From contig JAQUON010000082.1 of NCBI GenBank assembly GCA_028717045.1, forward strand, positions 1-5,964: a stretch of DNA of 5,964 nucleotides. The letters are read 5' to 3'. The DNA is from Candidatus Omnitrophota bacterium. Its GTDB lineage: Bacteria; Omnitrophota; Gorgyraeia; Gygaellales; Profunditerraquicolaceae. Shown here one piece after another: positions 5,386-5,964 of the stretch; the stretch's first letter is position 1, and every line of letters begins with the position of its first letter. The notes beneath the pieces were generated by a model. The model saw only the letters and a list, made by a program, of their open reading frames with translations. It was not told the DNA's origin and searched no databases. Position numbers and translations under genes: made by a program.

Positions 5386-5835
5386 ATGATACGCAAAGCG
5401 CGGATTAAGGACATAAAAGCGATACAGGCATTAATTAATTCGTTTGCGAAGAAAGACCTGATGCTTGCGCGTTCGCTCAACGAATTATACGAGACCATCC
5501 GTGACTTTTGGATTTATGAAGATAAAGGCAAAGTCATCGCATGCTGCGCCCTGCATATTTCATGGGAGGACCTGGCAGAGGTAAAGTCACTGGCAGTCAA
5601 GAAAGAAAAGCAGCATAAAGGGATAGGCAGGAAATTGGTGCTTACTTGCATAGAAGAAGCAAGGGCGCTGGGTGCCAAGAAGTTGTTCGTACTTACGTAT
5701 AAACCGGGCTATTTTAGAAAATTCGGGTTTGCCAAAATCAACCACTCTCAGCTTCCGCATAAGATCTGGGTGGAATGCATACGTTGCGCCAAATTCCCGA
5801 ATTGCCAGGAAATCGCTTTGTTAAAGAAACTATAA
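5386..5835 (+). CDS. GNAT N-acetyltransferase, probable short-form N-acetylglutamate synthase (ArgA-like)
   Basis: A 149-residue single-domain GNAT protein. The acetyl-CoA site is KQHKGIGRKLV (75-85), with the preceding beta strand AEVKSLAV (64-71). Wider similarity runs along the protein: ARSLNELYETIRDF (28-41), ALHISWEDLAEVKSLAV (55-71), VLTYKPGYFRKFGF (102-115), LPHKIWVECIRCAKFPNCQEIAL (split: LPHKIW 123-128, Cys residues 131, 134, 140). This pattern is that of the short ArgA-like acetyltransferases that acetylate glutamate to begin arginine synthesis and lack the amino-acid-kinase domain of E. coli ArgA. Substrate is inferred from family, not from context, as no arg gene is adjacent. ATG 5386 fits the family start (MIRKARIKDI) and has GGGG 5374-5377 eight bases upstream. 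A TTG at 5344 in frame would add 14 residues with no similarity to the family. Confidence 0.85.
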   Translation: MIRKARIKDIKAIQALINSFAKKDLMLARSLNELYETIRDFWIYEDKGKVIACCALHISWEDLAEVKSLAVKKEKQHKGIGRKLVLTCIEEARALGAKKLFVLTYKPGYFRKFGFAKINHSQLPHKIWVECIRCAKFPNCQEIALLKKL

Positions 5836-5840
5836 ACAAC

Positions 5841-5848
5841 AGGGGAGG
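5841..5848 (+). promoter_or_regulatory. Strong ribosome binding site of the acyl-CoA dehydrogenase gene
   Basis: AGGGGAGG lies 6 bases before ATG 5855 and only 5 bases after the acetyltransferase stop. It is the longest purine binding site in the window and fixes the start of the last gene. The 19-base gap suggests cotranscription with the acetyltransferase. Confidence 0.85.
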
Positions 5849-5854
5849 AACCGC

Positions 5855-5964
5855 ATGGATTATTTGCTCAACGATGAACAGAAGATGATTAAGGAGCTTG
5901 CGCATAAAATCACGGAGGAAAAGGTCAGGCCCGCAGCCGCAAAATACGACCAGACCGAAGAATT
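5855..5964 (+). CDS. Acyl-CoA dehydrogenase, N-terminal 36 residues (3' end outside window)
   Basis: The visible protein starts MDYLLNDEQKMIKELAHKI and goes on TEEKVRPAAAKYDQTEE, cut by the window end. This is the typical first helical stretch of FAD-dependent acyl-CoA dehydrogenases ('f.Lteeq..ir.lar.fa.e.v.P.a...D....fP'). Such enzymes introduce the 2,3-double bond in acyl-CoA and pass electrons to electron-transfer flavoprotein. The catalytic glutamate and substrate pocket are downstream, so chain-length or substrate (butyryl, glutaryl, branched-chain) cannot be judged. Start decided by the strong binding site at 5841-5848. Confidence 0.85.
   Translation, partial: MDYLLNDEQKMIKELAHKITEEKVRPAAAKYDQTEE

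Overview
This 5,964-base window is a dense, all-forward stretch of bacterial chromosome of middling GC, with eight genes, two of them cut by the window ends. Most start codons follow a purine-rich ribosome binding site. No tRNA, rRNA, CRISPR array, transposase or phage gene was seen. The protein style (archaeal/actinobacterial-like LeuB, LeuD2-type dehydratase small subunit, divergent Asd) and the many short palindromic repeats between genes suggest an uncultivated environmental lineage. My best guess is a member of Omnitrophota or a similar PVC-neighbourhood phylum. That is an impression from remembered genomes, not a database result.

Layout. Bases 2-2434 are an amino-acid biosynthesis block: the end of leuD, leuB (10-base gap, binding site overlapping the leuD stop), a 69-bp hexamer-built inverted repeat, then asd. 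An 83-base gap leads to truA (2518-3261). A 97-base gap follows, holding a 7-bp-periodic repeat and then a near-consensus sigma70-type promoter whose predicted transcript start lies almost on the ATG of a marC-family membrane protein gene (3359-3955). That gene overlaps glgC (3952-5178) by the four bases ATGA. A 207-base AT-rich gap (5179-5385) holds an imperfect dyad repeat and a perfect 20-bp GC-rich palindrome. It is followed by a short ArgA-like N-acetyltransferase gene (5386-5835) and, after a strong binding site, the first 36 codons of an acyl-CoA dehydrogenase gene. No gene-free stretch exceeds 300 bases.

How the genes fit together. LeuD and LeuB act in leucine synthesis. Asd makes aspartate semialdehyde for lysine/diaminopimelate, threonine and methionine. 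The ArgA-like enzyme probably starts arginine synthesis by acetylating glutamate. TruA modifies the tRNA anticodon arm. The order leuD-leuB-asd-(...)-truA recalls the leuCDB-asd-usg-fimV-truA order of Pseudomonas, so the first block may be an old conserved neighbourhood. GlgC makes ADP-glucose for glycogen storage and seems transcribed with the MarC protein from the 3322-3350 promoter.

I did not find a convincing new multi-gene system. The unusual content is between the genes: three different repeat architectures (hexamer-built hairpin, heptad array, AT-rich dyad plus GC-rich palindrome) in three gaps, and a probable leaderless marC-glgC transcript.
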